Below are positions 13,321 through 24,997 of a stretch of 64,000 nucleotides of DNA, piece after piece. The notes beneath the pieces were generated by a model. The model saw nothing but the letters and a program-made list of their open reading frames with translations, was not told where the DNA came from and searched no databases. The DNA is from Xestospongia bergquistia (lineage: Eukaryota > Porifera > Demospongiae > Haplosclerida > Petrosiidae). The stretch is taken from positions 3,291,001-3,355,000 of the forward strand of contig OZ014415.1 in NCBI GenBank assembly GCA_963965975.1, read 5' to 3'. Both the position numbers and the translations under genes were made by a program. How positions within the stretch are numbered: the first letter of the stretch is position 1; every line of letters begins with the position of its first letter.

Positions 13321-13684
13321 CTACGATTAGTGATGGAAATTATTCGCATTACTTTTTCTGCGTTGGGCTACTTAGAATCGATGGTAAGTGAAGTATAAAC
13401 TGTTTAGGATTCGTATTTGGAAGGGTTTTATAGTTTCGTTACCACCTTTAAAAGGTGTTTTATTGAAGTCATGTGACCAACAATCACTGATAGACTTACT
13501 GTAATGCTAAGAAAGTTACTCTAAGTGTTTCAGATGATCTTTTCCTATCAGCAAGTGGGCATATAATGAGCGAGACTATACTGCCATCTAATGACAAAGT
13601 GCCACGCCTAATGATATGTCTATCTTATATAATCCTGACATGCTCATAAGACCTCTCAACAGGTGAATCTGTACCTTCTTTGAA
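13321..13684 (+). promoter_or_regulatory. Probable 5' region of the M20 peptidase gene
   Basis: A donor-like site (ATCGATG|GTAAGTGAAG) at about 13382 suggests an untranslated first exon spliced towards the coding exon at 13685. An acceptor is not clear. No TATA box is convincing. Confidence 0.3.
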
Positions 13685-15166
13685 ATGGCTTTACCTTCAC
13701 AGCTGTTTGACAAGTTTCTTTCTGAATGGCCTGAAATCGAAGACAGAGCTGTTGCTCTGTTAAAAAAGTTGATACAGACTGATACCCAGAACTTTGGAGA
13801 GGATGGCACAGAAACCGATGCTGTTAAGATCATTGAGGAGTATTTCCAAGATGCTGGAGTCCCTTATGAAATTGTAGAACCTAAGCTTGGTCGAGGAAAC
13901 ATCATTGCCCGTCTGAAAGGAGATGGTAGCTCTGGACAAGGTGCTTTATGTTTGAGTGGTCATTTAGATACTGTAAGGGCACCAAGTGACAACTGGGAGG
14001 AATCAGGTTGGAAGCATGATCCATATGGTGGAGTTATTGATGAAGAGGATGGATGTATGTACGGAAGAGGAGCTATTGATATGAAACACATGGTGGCCAT
14101 GTCTGTTATTTTGATATGCTTAATCAAAGAAAAAGGCATTGTTTTATCTCGTGATCTTATAATTGCAGCTATTGCTGATGAGGAGCGTAGTGATTCTACA
14201 TATGGTGTAAAATACCTCATTGATAATAGACCAGAATTGATTGAAGCCGATATTGTTATAACAGAAGTTGGTGGTATCTCCTATTACAATGAAGTTAAAG
14301 AATTTTTCTCAGTTATGATTGGAGAAAAAGGTTCATCTAAAATTCAAATCACTGCTAAGGGACCTGGTGGTCATGGATCAATGTATCATGAGGATAATCC
14401 AATAGCTCGAGTGGGTGATGTTGCCAATAAATTAACAAAGAATCGTCTACCACTTCGTGTTGTGCCTGCTGGTAGAGTTACAGTTGAAAGTATAGCTGAT
14501 CAATTGCCTTTCTTTCAGGGACTTGTGTTCCGGCTACTATTATTTCCTCCCTTATCAGGCTTTGTTGCTGATTATGTGCTGACAAGTGAGCAGAGAGTAG
14601 CTATACTCCCAGCACTGCACAATGTATCTAATCCTACTGTTATTGGAGGAGGGGACCAGCCTAATCAAATTCCAACAGAAGCTTGGGTCATTATTGATGG
14701 TCGTATTCTTCCGGGGTGCACAATTGAAGATCTTCAGCAGGACATTAAATCCGTTGTTGGACCTGAAAAATTTGAGTCATACACTAATTCCAATGGTGAA
14801 GTGGTACCTCCTGAACTCTATATGGAAGTACTGACATATCGTTATTCATATGAACAGGACCTTACATCACCAGATTTAGTGTCAGTTCTAAACACAATAA
14901 GCCAGATTATAGCTGAAAGGGCTGATGGGGCATCCACTATAATCAACCTTATTTCTGGCGCAACAGATCTAACCTTTTATGCTAAGCATCCAACTAAAAC
15001 CCCAATCTGTTTAGGGTTTACTCCTGTTCGTTTTCCACCTAATTTGATCTTCACTGACTTATTTCATGGAACTAATGAACGTATTCCAGTAGAAGGTTTC
15101 AAGTGGGGACTTCGGGCATTGGCTGATCTTGTTGCCGTTCTTTGCTCAGCTAAAATGCCAGCATAG
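13685..15166 (+). CDS. M20-family metallopeptidase/deacylase, intronless
   Basis: A single uninterrupted frame of 493 residues. It carries the full M20 metal-site set: H93 and D95 in SGHLDTV, D132 in GRGAIDMK, the E166-E167 pair in ADEERS, E194 in ITEVGG and H461 in LFHGTNERIP. GPGGHGS (H230) and QIPTEAWVIIDGRILPG (N328, R340) match the lid/dimerisation region. The family splits N-acyl amino acids or dipeptides with two zinc ions. The substrate here cannot be told. The order and the FHG.NERIP C-terminal motif resemble bacterial ArgE/DapE-like M20/M25/M40 hydrolases more than animal aminoacylase-1. No secretion signal is seen, so it is probably cytosolic. Every other gene in the window has several introns, while this one has none in its coding region and looks less AT-rich. 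Horizontal transfer or retroposition are both possible. All key residues are present, so it is likely active. Confidence 0.93.
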   Translation: MALPSQLFDKFLSEWPEIEDRAVALLKKLIQTDTQNFGEDGTETDAVKIIEEYFQDAGVPYEIVEPKLGRGNIIARLKGDGSSGQGALCLSGHLDTVRAPSDNWEESGWKHDPYGGVIDEEDGCMYGRGAIDMKHMVAMSVILICLIKEKGIVLSRDLIIAAIADEERSDSTYGVKYLIDNRPELIEADIVITEVGGISYYNEVKEFFSVMIGEKGSSKIQITAKGPGGHGSMYHEDNPIARVGDVANKLTKNRLPLRVVPAGRVTVESIADQLPFFQGLVFRLLLFPPLSGFVADYVLTSEQRVAILPALHNVSNPTVIGGGDQPNQIPTEAWVIIDGRILPGCTIEDLQQDIKSVVGPEKFESYTNSNGEVVPPELYMEVLTYRYSYEQDLTSPDLVSVLNTISQIIAERADGASTIINLISGATDLTFYAKHPTKTPICLGFTPVRFPPNLIFTDLFHGTNERIPVEGFKWGLRALADLVAVLCSAKMPA

Positions 15167-15965
15167 TATTCATCACACTGTTGGATTTGAATGAGTATAC
15201 TTACTATTATATATATTACATAATTATTAAGAATTTGTGATATCCCCTTTATCATTGTTTATGTTTACATTTTTATTAAAGTTATAAGAACATCACAAAT
15301 AATCAACACAAAATAAATTGTTTATAACCTTTTGAAAATAGTGAATATATGAAAACTGAAACATGTTATGTACAGGACTAGATATACCATATATCACTAT
15401 AAAAATGGATTGGTTGATGCTATTGTCATTTTCATAGCATAATTATAACACACGATGAGATACTGAGAAGTTTAATAAAGAGCACTCTGTTCTCAGTGCT
15501 AATATACTGATGACAAGTCATTAGTTGATTGTCAGAGCTATAAGATTCTGTATAACATTTCCTTAAACAATGTAACCATTTAACCTGTATGCACAGTGTA
15601 GTCTCTTTCCTTATGTTTGCACTGGCATAGTAGAGGATCTATTGCTTACTTGTAATAGGGAAATCTGTTGCCTACTTCTGTTCACACCATTACCATCAGC
15701 AATGTCTGGACAACTGTAGTATATTACTATAACAAGTAGTATTCAGGCATTAGTTGCTTTCTGTTAATAGGAAATCTATTGTTTACTTTTGTTTACACCA
15801 ATATATTACAGTCAGCATCGTCTTGGCAACTGTAGCATATTAATAAATAAATCAGTGATATTCACTATACTACTATTAAGAATATCATTACATACTATTT
15901 GCAACCAAAATGACAATAGATTGATTAATAGGCATGGTTATATTAGTAAGGTATAGTCAACATTT
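15167..15965. other. Intergenic stretch downstream of the peptidase
   Basis: Contains the probable 3' end of the peptidase gene (ATTAAAG near 15277). A solo fragment at about 15395-15418 resembles the end of the MITE at 41799. Further on is a diverged tandem pair of about 75 bases listed separately. No coding exon seen. Confidence 0.4.
15653..15841. repeat. Diverged tandem duplication
   Basis: Two related units of about 75 bases at about 15653-15725 and 15767-15841. Both run AATAGG(G)AAATCT, a CTACTTCTGTTCACACC-type middle, and CAACTGTAGTATATTA or CAACTGTAGCATATTA at the end. Divergence is visible by eye. Confidence 0.55.
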
Positions 15966-16455
15966 CATAATTCTTTGACTCCCAACAACATGTACATGTC
16001 ACTTCAAACTAGCATTCTTAATTGCTTTCTTTTAAATGAAATAATTTTCAGTATAATTTGTTCCACTTACAAGTACAACTACTTTGGAGAAGTTGGACTA
16101 TGCAAAAAACATCTTGATTATCTTGCAATTGCAGCTTCCATTCTTCTTTACTTAATTCCAATACTTGAGAGGTATCAGCATTACCTAGAGCAGATTTGTG
16201 TCTTTTTTTTATTTCAGATTTATGATGAGTTGTCTTCCCATTTTCTTCCTTTCTTAGTTATTCATATATCAAATTGCCAACAATTCTGAAGAGCACATGT
16301 AATAGTTTGTCAACTCTCCAGTTGTGTTTATTTTCCAAGTACTCAGACCGTAACTCAAACTAGGCCCGTCTACCACACACGTAGAATCATTTGCCCTCAA
16401 AGATGGCGGCCTAACAACTGTTGCTATGCAGAAATAAAGCCACGCCTCTGTCTCT

Positions 16456-18188
16456 ATGGAGAAATCTACATTAGAAGATTTAACACGTTCCTTAACAGAT
16501 GAAGAAGACAGAATGAAAAATTGGGAAGAGGAGAAACTAGTGTTAACCTCACAAGTTAAAGCATACAGTCGTCAGTGTGAAGAGTTGAAGAAAATGATGG
16601 TACAACTTCAAGAACAATCTAAACTTTTGGAAGAGCAACTCCATCACAAACAACTAATAGAAAATGAGGTATGCTAAGGTGTAATTTAAGCATATGCTTT
16701 CACAAAAATCTATTTTTTCTTATTGACTGATATAGATTACTTCCAATATTAGTGTAAGTTATGACAATTTAAATAACTTTGCCAGGGTAATAGACATACA
16801 GGCCGACTAAGTACTGTAACCCTCACCACTGAGAATATTGAAAGTTAACTCTGTAGTATAAGTTGAGCAAAGTAGCAGCCAAAATAGTCTACAAAATCTA
16901 ACCAAATAGAATTAGTAGGAGCAAATTATTAGTAAACTTGTTAGTTGCATGAATACTGGTCATGTACACACATTGAGTTTCTGTTTCTGTTCACATTTTA
17001 GTTAAAAGCAGAAGTGGCAGATTTGGAGATGCAAATAAAGGCTCAGATTAAGGAATCTTTGAAAATGCAAAATGCTAATAGAGTGAGTTTAATTCATTAA
17101 TTAGGATGTAAGAAACTCATCATACTAAATAAAAAGTGCTAATTTCATTGTATCTATTTCAGTTGATATAACGAATATGTACTTCTATCAAATTTAATTA
17201 ACACCAATATTATCTAAAATACTTAAGAGTTGAGAGGCTAGCAAAATAATATGTACCTATAACTATTTATACGGGGTCTTGTATCACAATTTGAAGTGAA
17301 AGCCTGTTCTTCTGGTATAAATAATTTGTTGGTAGGAGGTATAGCAATTAACAAGTAACAAATTTGAAGTTATGAATTCCTAAAATTTATCAATTCACAA
17401 AATGTTACTCCAACTTTTCTAAGAAACCTAAAGAAACTTTGAGGTTTGATTAGCCCCATCTGTTGTTGTATAATTATTGAAATTCATTTGTCACTATACA
17501 TGTAGGCAATTAACGTGTGGTTTAATTTTATCAAACATTTTTAATTAACAATAGAATTAAATAAAGTCAACAGGGTGTAGTGGTAATGAATGTAATGAAT
17601 CCACTTATATACATAACATGTGATCATGCATATAACATTGCTTGCCATGTGTCTGGCACTAGGCAGTAACTAAACATGTACATGTATTGCAGACCTCAAA
17701 CACTTTACTATCAAAACATTAACCACTTAACTTTACCACAAGTGTTCTATGCTACAGTGTTCCTGTTTGAAAATCACATTGCAACAAAGGCCAACAAATT
17801 ATTTGCTGCATAATACAACACATTATGACATATTAAAAGTTAATAAGAAATGCTATAGCATCATTTTTCTCAACTTTATTGAGAAATAATAATTAGTTAG
17901 AATTATCTGGAAGACTGTCTCTGAGTATATGTGTAAGTAGCAGGTATGTTTGTTTTCTACATTAAAAAGATAATTTGCTTTATCTTTCAATTATTTCAAT
18001 GGTTTTATTTGTCTTGGAACAGATGCTTCTGATAAGCAAGAGCTGTTTTTTTTCAGTTTTGGTTCATCAACAAATATAACTAAATGATGTTTACTCACTC
18101 TTGTACTCTGTTTGTAAATTCATAAGTTGTACATACTTAGACAAGAATTTCTTATAAATCCCTATATGTACTAGCAACAGTACATACA

Positions 18189-18257
<69 letters not shown>

Positions 18258-19738
18258 ACTCACTTTGTTTTATTCTTTTTTCTATTTGATAATTCAAACA
18301 GACAAATGAAATTAAACTATATCTTTATATCACTAATGCATATAGCCACTAATGAACTGCATTAACCCTAACCATAAGTCCTACAATAATCTGTGTGACT
18401 GATCATACTCAAAGCTTCTCAGTAGTTTCCTAATTTGCCCATATTTGTATTATTCTATAGCTATAGTCCTCCACAGACATTGCTGCTAATTATATAATCT
18501 TTGTAGCTCTATCAATGTTTCACTGAGGAGTTGGTATCTTTCAAACAATTATAGAATGATTTATTTCATTTTTAATATTTTTCTTGAGTCATTGCTTTAA
18601 GGTATGTAATTAACAGGTTTTGCACTAAAAAACTATTACTTAGAAACAAAAATTCACAAATTATTTTAATAATGCTGATATTATATTTAGTAAGTTTTTA
18701 TAGTATATCTACAACTTATGTATTAGCATTTAAAAGCACTAAACTTTTATTGATCTCTATTACTGATAAAAAGTATGAGACAATCTCCTGCTTCTTTTAT
18801 AGACTCTCAGTATGAAGCTACAGAAATCTAATAGTGAATTACAAGAAGCTAAAGATCTGCTTGCTAAGTGGATGGCTGTACTATCTCCTGAATATCAGAG
18901 GACTCTTGGACAACATGTTAAGAGCGGCCTTCAACCTAATTTAGCTCCTAATACACCTAGACATAATCTTAGTCCTGCCCCTGCTGAATATCTACCTGAA
19001 GAGGTTCGTGTCAGGCAGAGACACAACTACTCCCATACTGTTGCACCATCTATTCCCTCTTATAATATACCTGCACAACCAACTACTGATGGAGATAGCA
19101 GTCATAGTGATCTTGTACTTCATACATCTACACAAGTACCAAAACAGTTGCAAAGCCAAGCCACAATTGGCCCTTCAAACCCATCACAATACAGAAAGCA
19201 ATATTCTAGACAAGCTCAACAACAAAGAGAACAAGGCAAACAAAAACAACAAGAAGAAGATAGACTTAAGCTACTTGAAGAACAAAGAAGAAGAGAAGAA
19301 CTTCTTGCTGACCAGGCACTATGGGAACTGGAGAAAGCTGAAATGGAACGAGCTAGTAACCAAAGAAATTGTGACCTTTCTCAACCCACATCTACTGGCT
19401 ATCCACTGAGTTCTAGTGAATCCAGAGCACAAGCTCAAGACAAAAAAGTTGGTGAAATGGTGGGTGGAGCTTCTGGATCCATTGATAATACGAAGACATC
19501 TGAGGAAATACCTGAAAATTCACTCTTGCAGAATATAGACCAAGAAATCCAGGATTATGCTAATGATGTTCGTGATATGACACGACGCCCTACTACTAAA
19601 GAAGTAGAAGCTGAGAATGATACTTCATTGGCCTTTGATCCTAATCTGGTATGTTATAAATGTGGTAAACAATATCGTATTGGAGAGATACAAAAGTTTA
19701 AGCGTCACATCAAAGAACTATGTCCTATGAAGAAATAG
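16456..19738 (+). CDS. Coiled-coil protein with C-terminal C2HC zinc finger, copy 1
   Basis: Three exons, 16456-16668, 17002-17082 and 18803-19738, join in frame to 409 residues with standard GT-AG sites. Residues 1-98 are strongly heptad-like (EELKKMMVQLQEQSKLLEEQL), and a second charged coiled coil sits near residues 240-275. A Pro/Gln/Ser-rich linker lies between them. The C-terminus carries C-x2-C-x14-H-x4-C (CYKCGKQYRIGE then KRHIKELC), spaced much like the ubiquitin-binding fingers of NEMO and optineurin. No clear UBAN motif is seen, so orthology to those is not claimed. Likely a cytosolic adaptor, perhaps binding ubiquitin (inference). The start codon is the first ATG of the conserved frame. 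Copy 2 starts ATGCAG where this one has ATGGAG. The paralog at 48323-51393 is intact too. Confidence 0.85.
18183..18254. repeat. (CATA)n and (TA)n microsatellite
   Basis: A CATA run followed directly by a TA run inside intron 2 of the zinc-finger gene. Copy 2 has a much shorter TA tract at the matching place (about 50116-50133). Confidence 0.9.
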
Positions 19739-21096
19739 CTCAATCACTGATTATTTTGTTGGTTTTTTGGGTTAATTTTCCTTTAAATGTCCTATATTAT
19801 ATGATCTGTAGCATATATCACTGGATCCCTGGAAAGTGATTTACTTTTAATTTATTAATTATTTCCACCATCACCAATATATATATCTATATCTATATAT
19901 GTATATATAAGCTGATCAGAGATTAAAATACATTAGAGTGTGTGACATACTCAACTGAGTTTTGACCAAGATGCCAGTAGACCTTAGTCGATAATCTTAA
20001 ATGAGGTTGTTGTATTGCTTAAGAGACCTTACATAACATACTGATTGGTGGTAGAGAAGAAGCTAGATTGTACATGTGTGTGTGACTATTGGCAAGAACA
20101 GACAGGTATTATAGAGTTTGACAGCAAGACATTTACTAATTGTGAGTAGATAAGCTCTTGTGAGTAACCTTTAGCAAGATTATAACAAGTATTGTAAATG
20201 AAAGCAATAATATATTTCCATTCATTTATTTATAAATTTTGACCTAAATGCCAAAGATGTCTTACCAACTCAACATTTAAAAGCTAGATAAGTGTGTGAC
20301 ATCTTGGTATTACTCATGAAATTAATATGTAAGAAGTCAGCAGTACAGTATAGATAACATAGGTTATCAGTTGCTACATAATTAATATTATTATAAGGCA
20401 ACTAGGTAAATAATCCTATATCATCTAAACACAGACATAGATTTATAGCTACAGATATAGATATGGCATGTTACATGAAGTTTTGAGCCTAAACAGACAA
20501 TACCAATTGAGTGAACCTATGCACTATGTTACAATAATGATGATATGAAAATCCTAATATACAATATTATGTGTTTGACAGTATTAAGCACTTAGGGCAA
20601 ATTCTAGTCAGGAAAGGAAAATTTAGGATTTTCAAGGATATTTTAGTCACCATCATTGATCAAATTTATTTTAGAATTATCTGAACTGAAAAATTATTTG
20701 CCTGGATTTTGAGGTTAGGGAATCTTGGTATTGCCTGAGAATGCATAAGATCCTCATTACACATTCCCCGCATTATTTATTGATATTTCTTGGTGACCAG
20801 CAAAACACACAAATATGTTGCATAATGTTCTATATCTATAGGACCCCATAATTATAAAAGCCATTTCTCATATCAATGTCTTTGGTAATACATATAGTAA
20901 TAAAAATTCTACAACTAGTGTGGTCTTGATTTAGTGGATAATATCACAGTAAAAAGTGATGGGTAGAAAGTACCCAAACTTTTCGGTCAAAACACCTTCA
21001 ATTCATGCTCAGGTAACCCATATCTTGGGTTAGAAAACAACCCAATGGAAACAATAGTTAAAACAACTATATATCAAATGTACTGGTAATTAATAA

Positions 21097-21210
21097 CCCA
21101 CACCTGTAGTTAAAGTAACATCTGATATAGTAGTTAAAGTAACATCTGATATAGTAGTTAAAGTAACAATTGCTGTTACTTTAACTTCATGCACTGTGGT
21201 TACTGTAACA
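21097..21210. repeat. Short direct repeats plus perfect hairpin
   Basis: TAGTTAAAGTAACATCTGATA-type units of about 24 bases occur in a row at about 21110-21165. The last leads into a perfect 13-base inverted repeat, AGTTAAAGTAACA/TGTTACTTTAACT with a 5-base loop (21156-21186). Copy 2 of the duplication has one unit only and an 11-base stem. Confidence 0.7.
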
Positions 21211-21728
21211 CTTAGTAGGTTTGATTATAACATATGTTGGTGAATAAACAATAAATTATTAAAACTGACAAAATAGATCATTGTAACTAATGTTGTTAAT
21301 GCAAATGAGATCATAAAGACATCAAAAGAGATATCAGTAACACAAAAAATATGAAAAAAGATAAATGATGTTACTATATAGTATATTTACAAAGTAAGAT
21401 AATATAAATGAACATGGTTAGCATGGACTAGATATTATGTTTTATATCAGAAACAATAGGTAAGTATGCACCAGATTTTTTTGATGAGACTGGATGTTCC
21501 AATAAAAAATCTTGAATAAAATAGAATACATTTTTTATTGCTGGAGGATACTCTAAATTGAAAATGCTGCAAATGTGGTGAACAGAGCATCTTTTAATGA
21601 TGGCATCTCACAAACAAGTACTGAGATTCACTTTCCCCAGTAAAATGCATGCTACAGTTCTTGGCTCTGTTCTTTTGGGCAGTGTTTTACAAGCCAAATG
21701 AATGTTCTCCATGGCCTATTATATGTAC

Positions 21729-21736
<8 letters not shown>

Positions 21737-21770
<34 letters not shown>
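21737..21770. repeat. (TA)n microsatellite
   Basis: A TA dinucleotide run. It is shorter at the matching site of copy 2 (about 52914-52931). Confidence 0.9.
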
Positions 21771-21772
<2 letters not shown>

Positions 21773-22419
21773 CAAACTAGACATTTACATATATCTTACT
21801 ATGTGCTCCTCATATAAGCAACAAAGAGTTTTTTTCCTTTTCTTAAGCACTCTACAAGCACTTTATGTGCTATAAATTGCTTAGATACTTCATCTGTTAA
21901 AAGACATTAGTAAAACGTAAGTATATGTAAGCAATACAATTCTATATTTTATAATATAATGAAATACATGTGAACAAATAACAAAATTAATAACACTATA
22001 CTGAAGTAAATGTAAACATCTACACTTAAAACAATATAGGAATTATTCATACTAATACTATAATGAAATATGTACATAAAGTACATGTATAAAGTTAATT
22101 ACCAGATTCATTTAGTTGAGCAGATACAATCTTTTTTGAGTTCTTCTCAGCATATGATAAAATGGCTGGGACATACTTAACAGTCCAACGTGATATCATT
22201 TAATATCAGATGAGCTAAATATTAGTCCAATTTCCTGGTCTATCTACACACAAGAAAACATTATATTAAAACAATTCTCATTATAACTTACAACTGGAGA
22301 TTGAGAGAGTGCAGGATGTTTCTCAAGGATACTATCAACACAAGTTGCTCAAGTCTCTCTGAATTTTCAAACATACAATGCTATTGCTACTAACTGGATA
22401 TCTTCTCAAAAGTTCACTT

Positions 22420-23685
22420 CTTTTCATACGGGTTATGTAAAATCTCGGGTTCTTCAAGGTGGTCGTTTTCCTTTCTTTCTGTCCCTCTTTATGACATTTC
22501 TTACTCATTCTACCATTTATCAGACCATGACTGCTAAAGTAGTAAGATACAAAGAATACAAATGAAGTATAAAAAAGTGATTAATAAAATTATGTAATTG
22601 TTTTTGACTTACATATCCATTACCCAAATCATCCTTTGCAAAAGGATATCTTAAAATAAATTTTCTTTCTAGATCTTCTAGTAGGCTTAGTTGATTGACA
22701 AAACAGCTGACTTACTAAAATTCGAATAATTTGATTTTGAGTACTCTGTGAAAACATTTCTGCTTGATACACTCCTCAATTTCAGGTCACCAATGATCAG
22801 GAACTGTAACTTCCTTGGAAATAGGTGAAAAATGAATTGAACCAGAACTTATAGAAGATGGTGGAGAGAAGGAAGTTGACGAGTTACATATATTAGGTGT
22901 ACCGGATAATACTACAGGCTAAATAAAAGTATATTTGAAGACATTATATTATTATACATAAATATACTTGTGTAGACTGCACTAATCAAAATATCTTGCG
23001 AGGAAGGCCAAGAGGAGGAACCATACTTTTAATATTATTTTCAGAAAGGGAAAGAAATTCCTGTCCATCAATATAATTATCTGAAAAAATTACACTGTGC
23101 TAGATCTCTGTTATACTCTACTGTATACATTGTGTATTTTACTGTTTTACATTATTATGTATTCTATAGTATACACATGAAATACTAGCTATGTATTATA
23201 TATGTATTGGAACAGTTTACATACTATTGTATTCTTAAAGTATTTTCCATGTTATACACTTGTGTATTCATACTGTATAATGGTAGTAAAATACTTGTAT
23301 ATCAGATGTATAGCCCCCCTAGTGAAATACTCACCACTGTATATTCTATTGTATAACTTGACTTTTTAGAATTATTTTTGTAAATTATTGTATCATTATT
23401 TCACATGAAAAGACAATTGGACTCAAAAATAAATGAAAACAGAATATTCTATAAATAAGTGATAACAGATACATAAATGAAAATTTGTACAGATAAGTGA
23501 TAATATGGATACATAAATGATTAGGTGTTGGTTATTTGTCTGGCTGACAAAAAATAATGACTTCTCCATTACACTACATCACTATTACAGTTATTAATCA
23601 AGTTAGTATTACCTTTAAATTCTTTGCAGTAACGTTCAGATATATCTTGATCCTCAAGGAAGGCCACCACATCAGACAAAGACAT
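22420..23685 (-). pseudogene. SAMD3-like gene, copy 1 (broken)
   Basis: Minus-strand exons. 23685-23613 encodes the first half of a SAM domain (SLSDVVAFLEDQDISERYC). 23080-22968 encodes the second half (NYIDGQEFLSL, IKSMVPPLGL). A Ser/Pro-rich exon starts near 22919. A later part is related to the KYPFAKDN..GNGY region typical of SAMD3-like proteins. The SAM exon has an in-frame TGA after KIF where copy 2 reads KIFRIVQ. A second TGA (22787-22789, between DHW and PEIEEC) is shared with copy 2. The acceptor before the second SAM exon (TTTTTTCAG) is intact here. Not functional as written. Confidence 0.65.
23092..23522. mobile_element. Insertion private to duplication copy 1, probable hAT-type non-autonomous element
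   Basis: About 430 bases absent from copy 2, flanked by ATTA on both sides. Within it, GCCCCCCTAGTGAAATACTC followed by ACCACTG (about 23311-23338) closely resembles the right end of the hAT element at 12541-12565. The other end is not clearly matched, so exact borders and family are tentative. Confidence 0.45.
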
Positions 23686-24009
23686 CAAGTCTGTTACAGT
23701 ATCACCTACTCACATTATTTGACAAGATCACACAACGTGTTGATTCAATAAGGGCGTGGCTCCTCTGTTTCTTTCTACTTATAACATTTTATTATTTGGG
23801 ATAAGAAGAGAGAGATGGAGTATGTCTTTATCATAAATATTGTTGTCATTCCACAAGAATAATCTCTTGATTATTTTATTGTTTGTTACAGCTGTTGTTA
23901 GTAACTTGTAAAGTACTTGGTAAGAGTGGTGAGGAGGAAAGAACTAGTTCCTCCATTGTTTTGTTATATGTTAGTACTTGTATTAGTTGACTGACACAAT
24001 TAATATCAC

Positions 24010-24214
24010 TTCTCTGTATCAAAATTCGACACTCAACATTTATTAATATTAGTTATTAGTGTTAGTAAACTTTGAGAAGATAATCACTTGAGATCATTAC
24101 TCCATGTTGTGTGTTGTTGTTTCTTTAATTGATGTATCACTTTTTTACAATCTGCCACAGAAGATGAAGTAAATGTAACACTATAGCTAGTCCACTAGAC
24201 ATTTGAAGTGTCTC
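24010..24214 (-). pseudogene. Broken exon related to the LRR-gene (gene C) last exon
   Basis: After an acceptor-like TTTTATTATAG the minus strand reads GDTSNV, then SVADCKKVIHQLKKQQHTTW and SSQSLLTLITNINKC. This follows the start of gene C's last exon (GDTGSVQWNDV, SEDVISKLIKEQQTGKEW, then INNLKKC). Several stop codons interrupt it, and the LRR part is missing. Confidence 0.5.
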
Positions 24215-24922
24215 CTATAATAAAACATAAATACCACTTATTATTTTACATACACAACAATAACTATAAGCAAACACTAACATCCTCAACTAAGACTATC
24301 AAGGTCAAATGAAGGAGACTACACCATTAATGATGTTTGATTACCATAGTAACAATCTACAGAAATGAACAGATTCTATGAAATGAAACTAAATTTACTA
24401 AGTGTTATACTAATAATTTAATGTAATAAATGGTCTGAGCCAGTATGAGAATGTTAATACCTACTACTGAGACAGGCATGCATGACACTGAGCTGTCAGA
24501 TAGCCAAGAATCAGTCATAACACTGGCCAAGATGATTCACAAATAACAAGTAGCACAAGCATGTATCATCATGATATCTGGTAACAAAGTTTTGTTTGTC
24601 TTCTCTTTTATATATTTATATCAATTTGGTTGATATTTCTCTTTTACTTTTGATATGCTATGATGTAATTAAATGTATTGATGTGATATAATATCATATT
24701 GTAAGTTATGCTATCTATAATGTACATGTACTTCAATACTTCTGAACTACATGTGTAACAACAGTGATATCATTTCTCCAAGACAGTGAAATGAACACCA
24801 CTTAACTCACAGATGTCATTACAGTATTTTCATATCAGCTCATGCTTACCATTTTTTTGCTATAGTCAGTATTCCTCCATTTTTTAAATTTTACTTGTAT
24901 TTTCATTATACATGAAAGTACT

Positions 24923-24997
<75 letters not shown>

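Larger units (their letters stand above)
15966..23974. repeat. Segmental duplication, copy 1
   Basis: About 8.0 kb matching 47831-54737 in the same orientation, starting at CATAATTCTTTGACTCCCAA and ending after TGTTTTGTTATATGTTA. Coding exons differ at only a few positions. Introns and spacers carry larger indels: about 0.4 kb at 21311-21725 and about 430 bases at 23092-23522 are present only here. Contains the zinc-finger gene copy 1 and the SAMD3-like pseudogene copy 1. Confidence 0.9.

Noticed and set aside
19008-19409. Alternative frame of 133 residues within the zinc-finger exon.
   Set aside because: A shadow of the main frame, which is conserved between both copies including in-frame indels.
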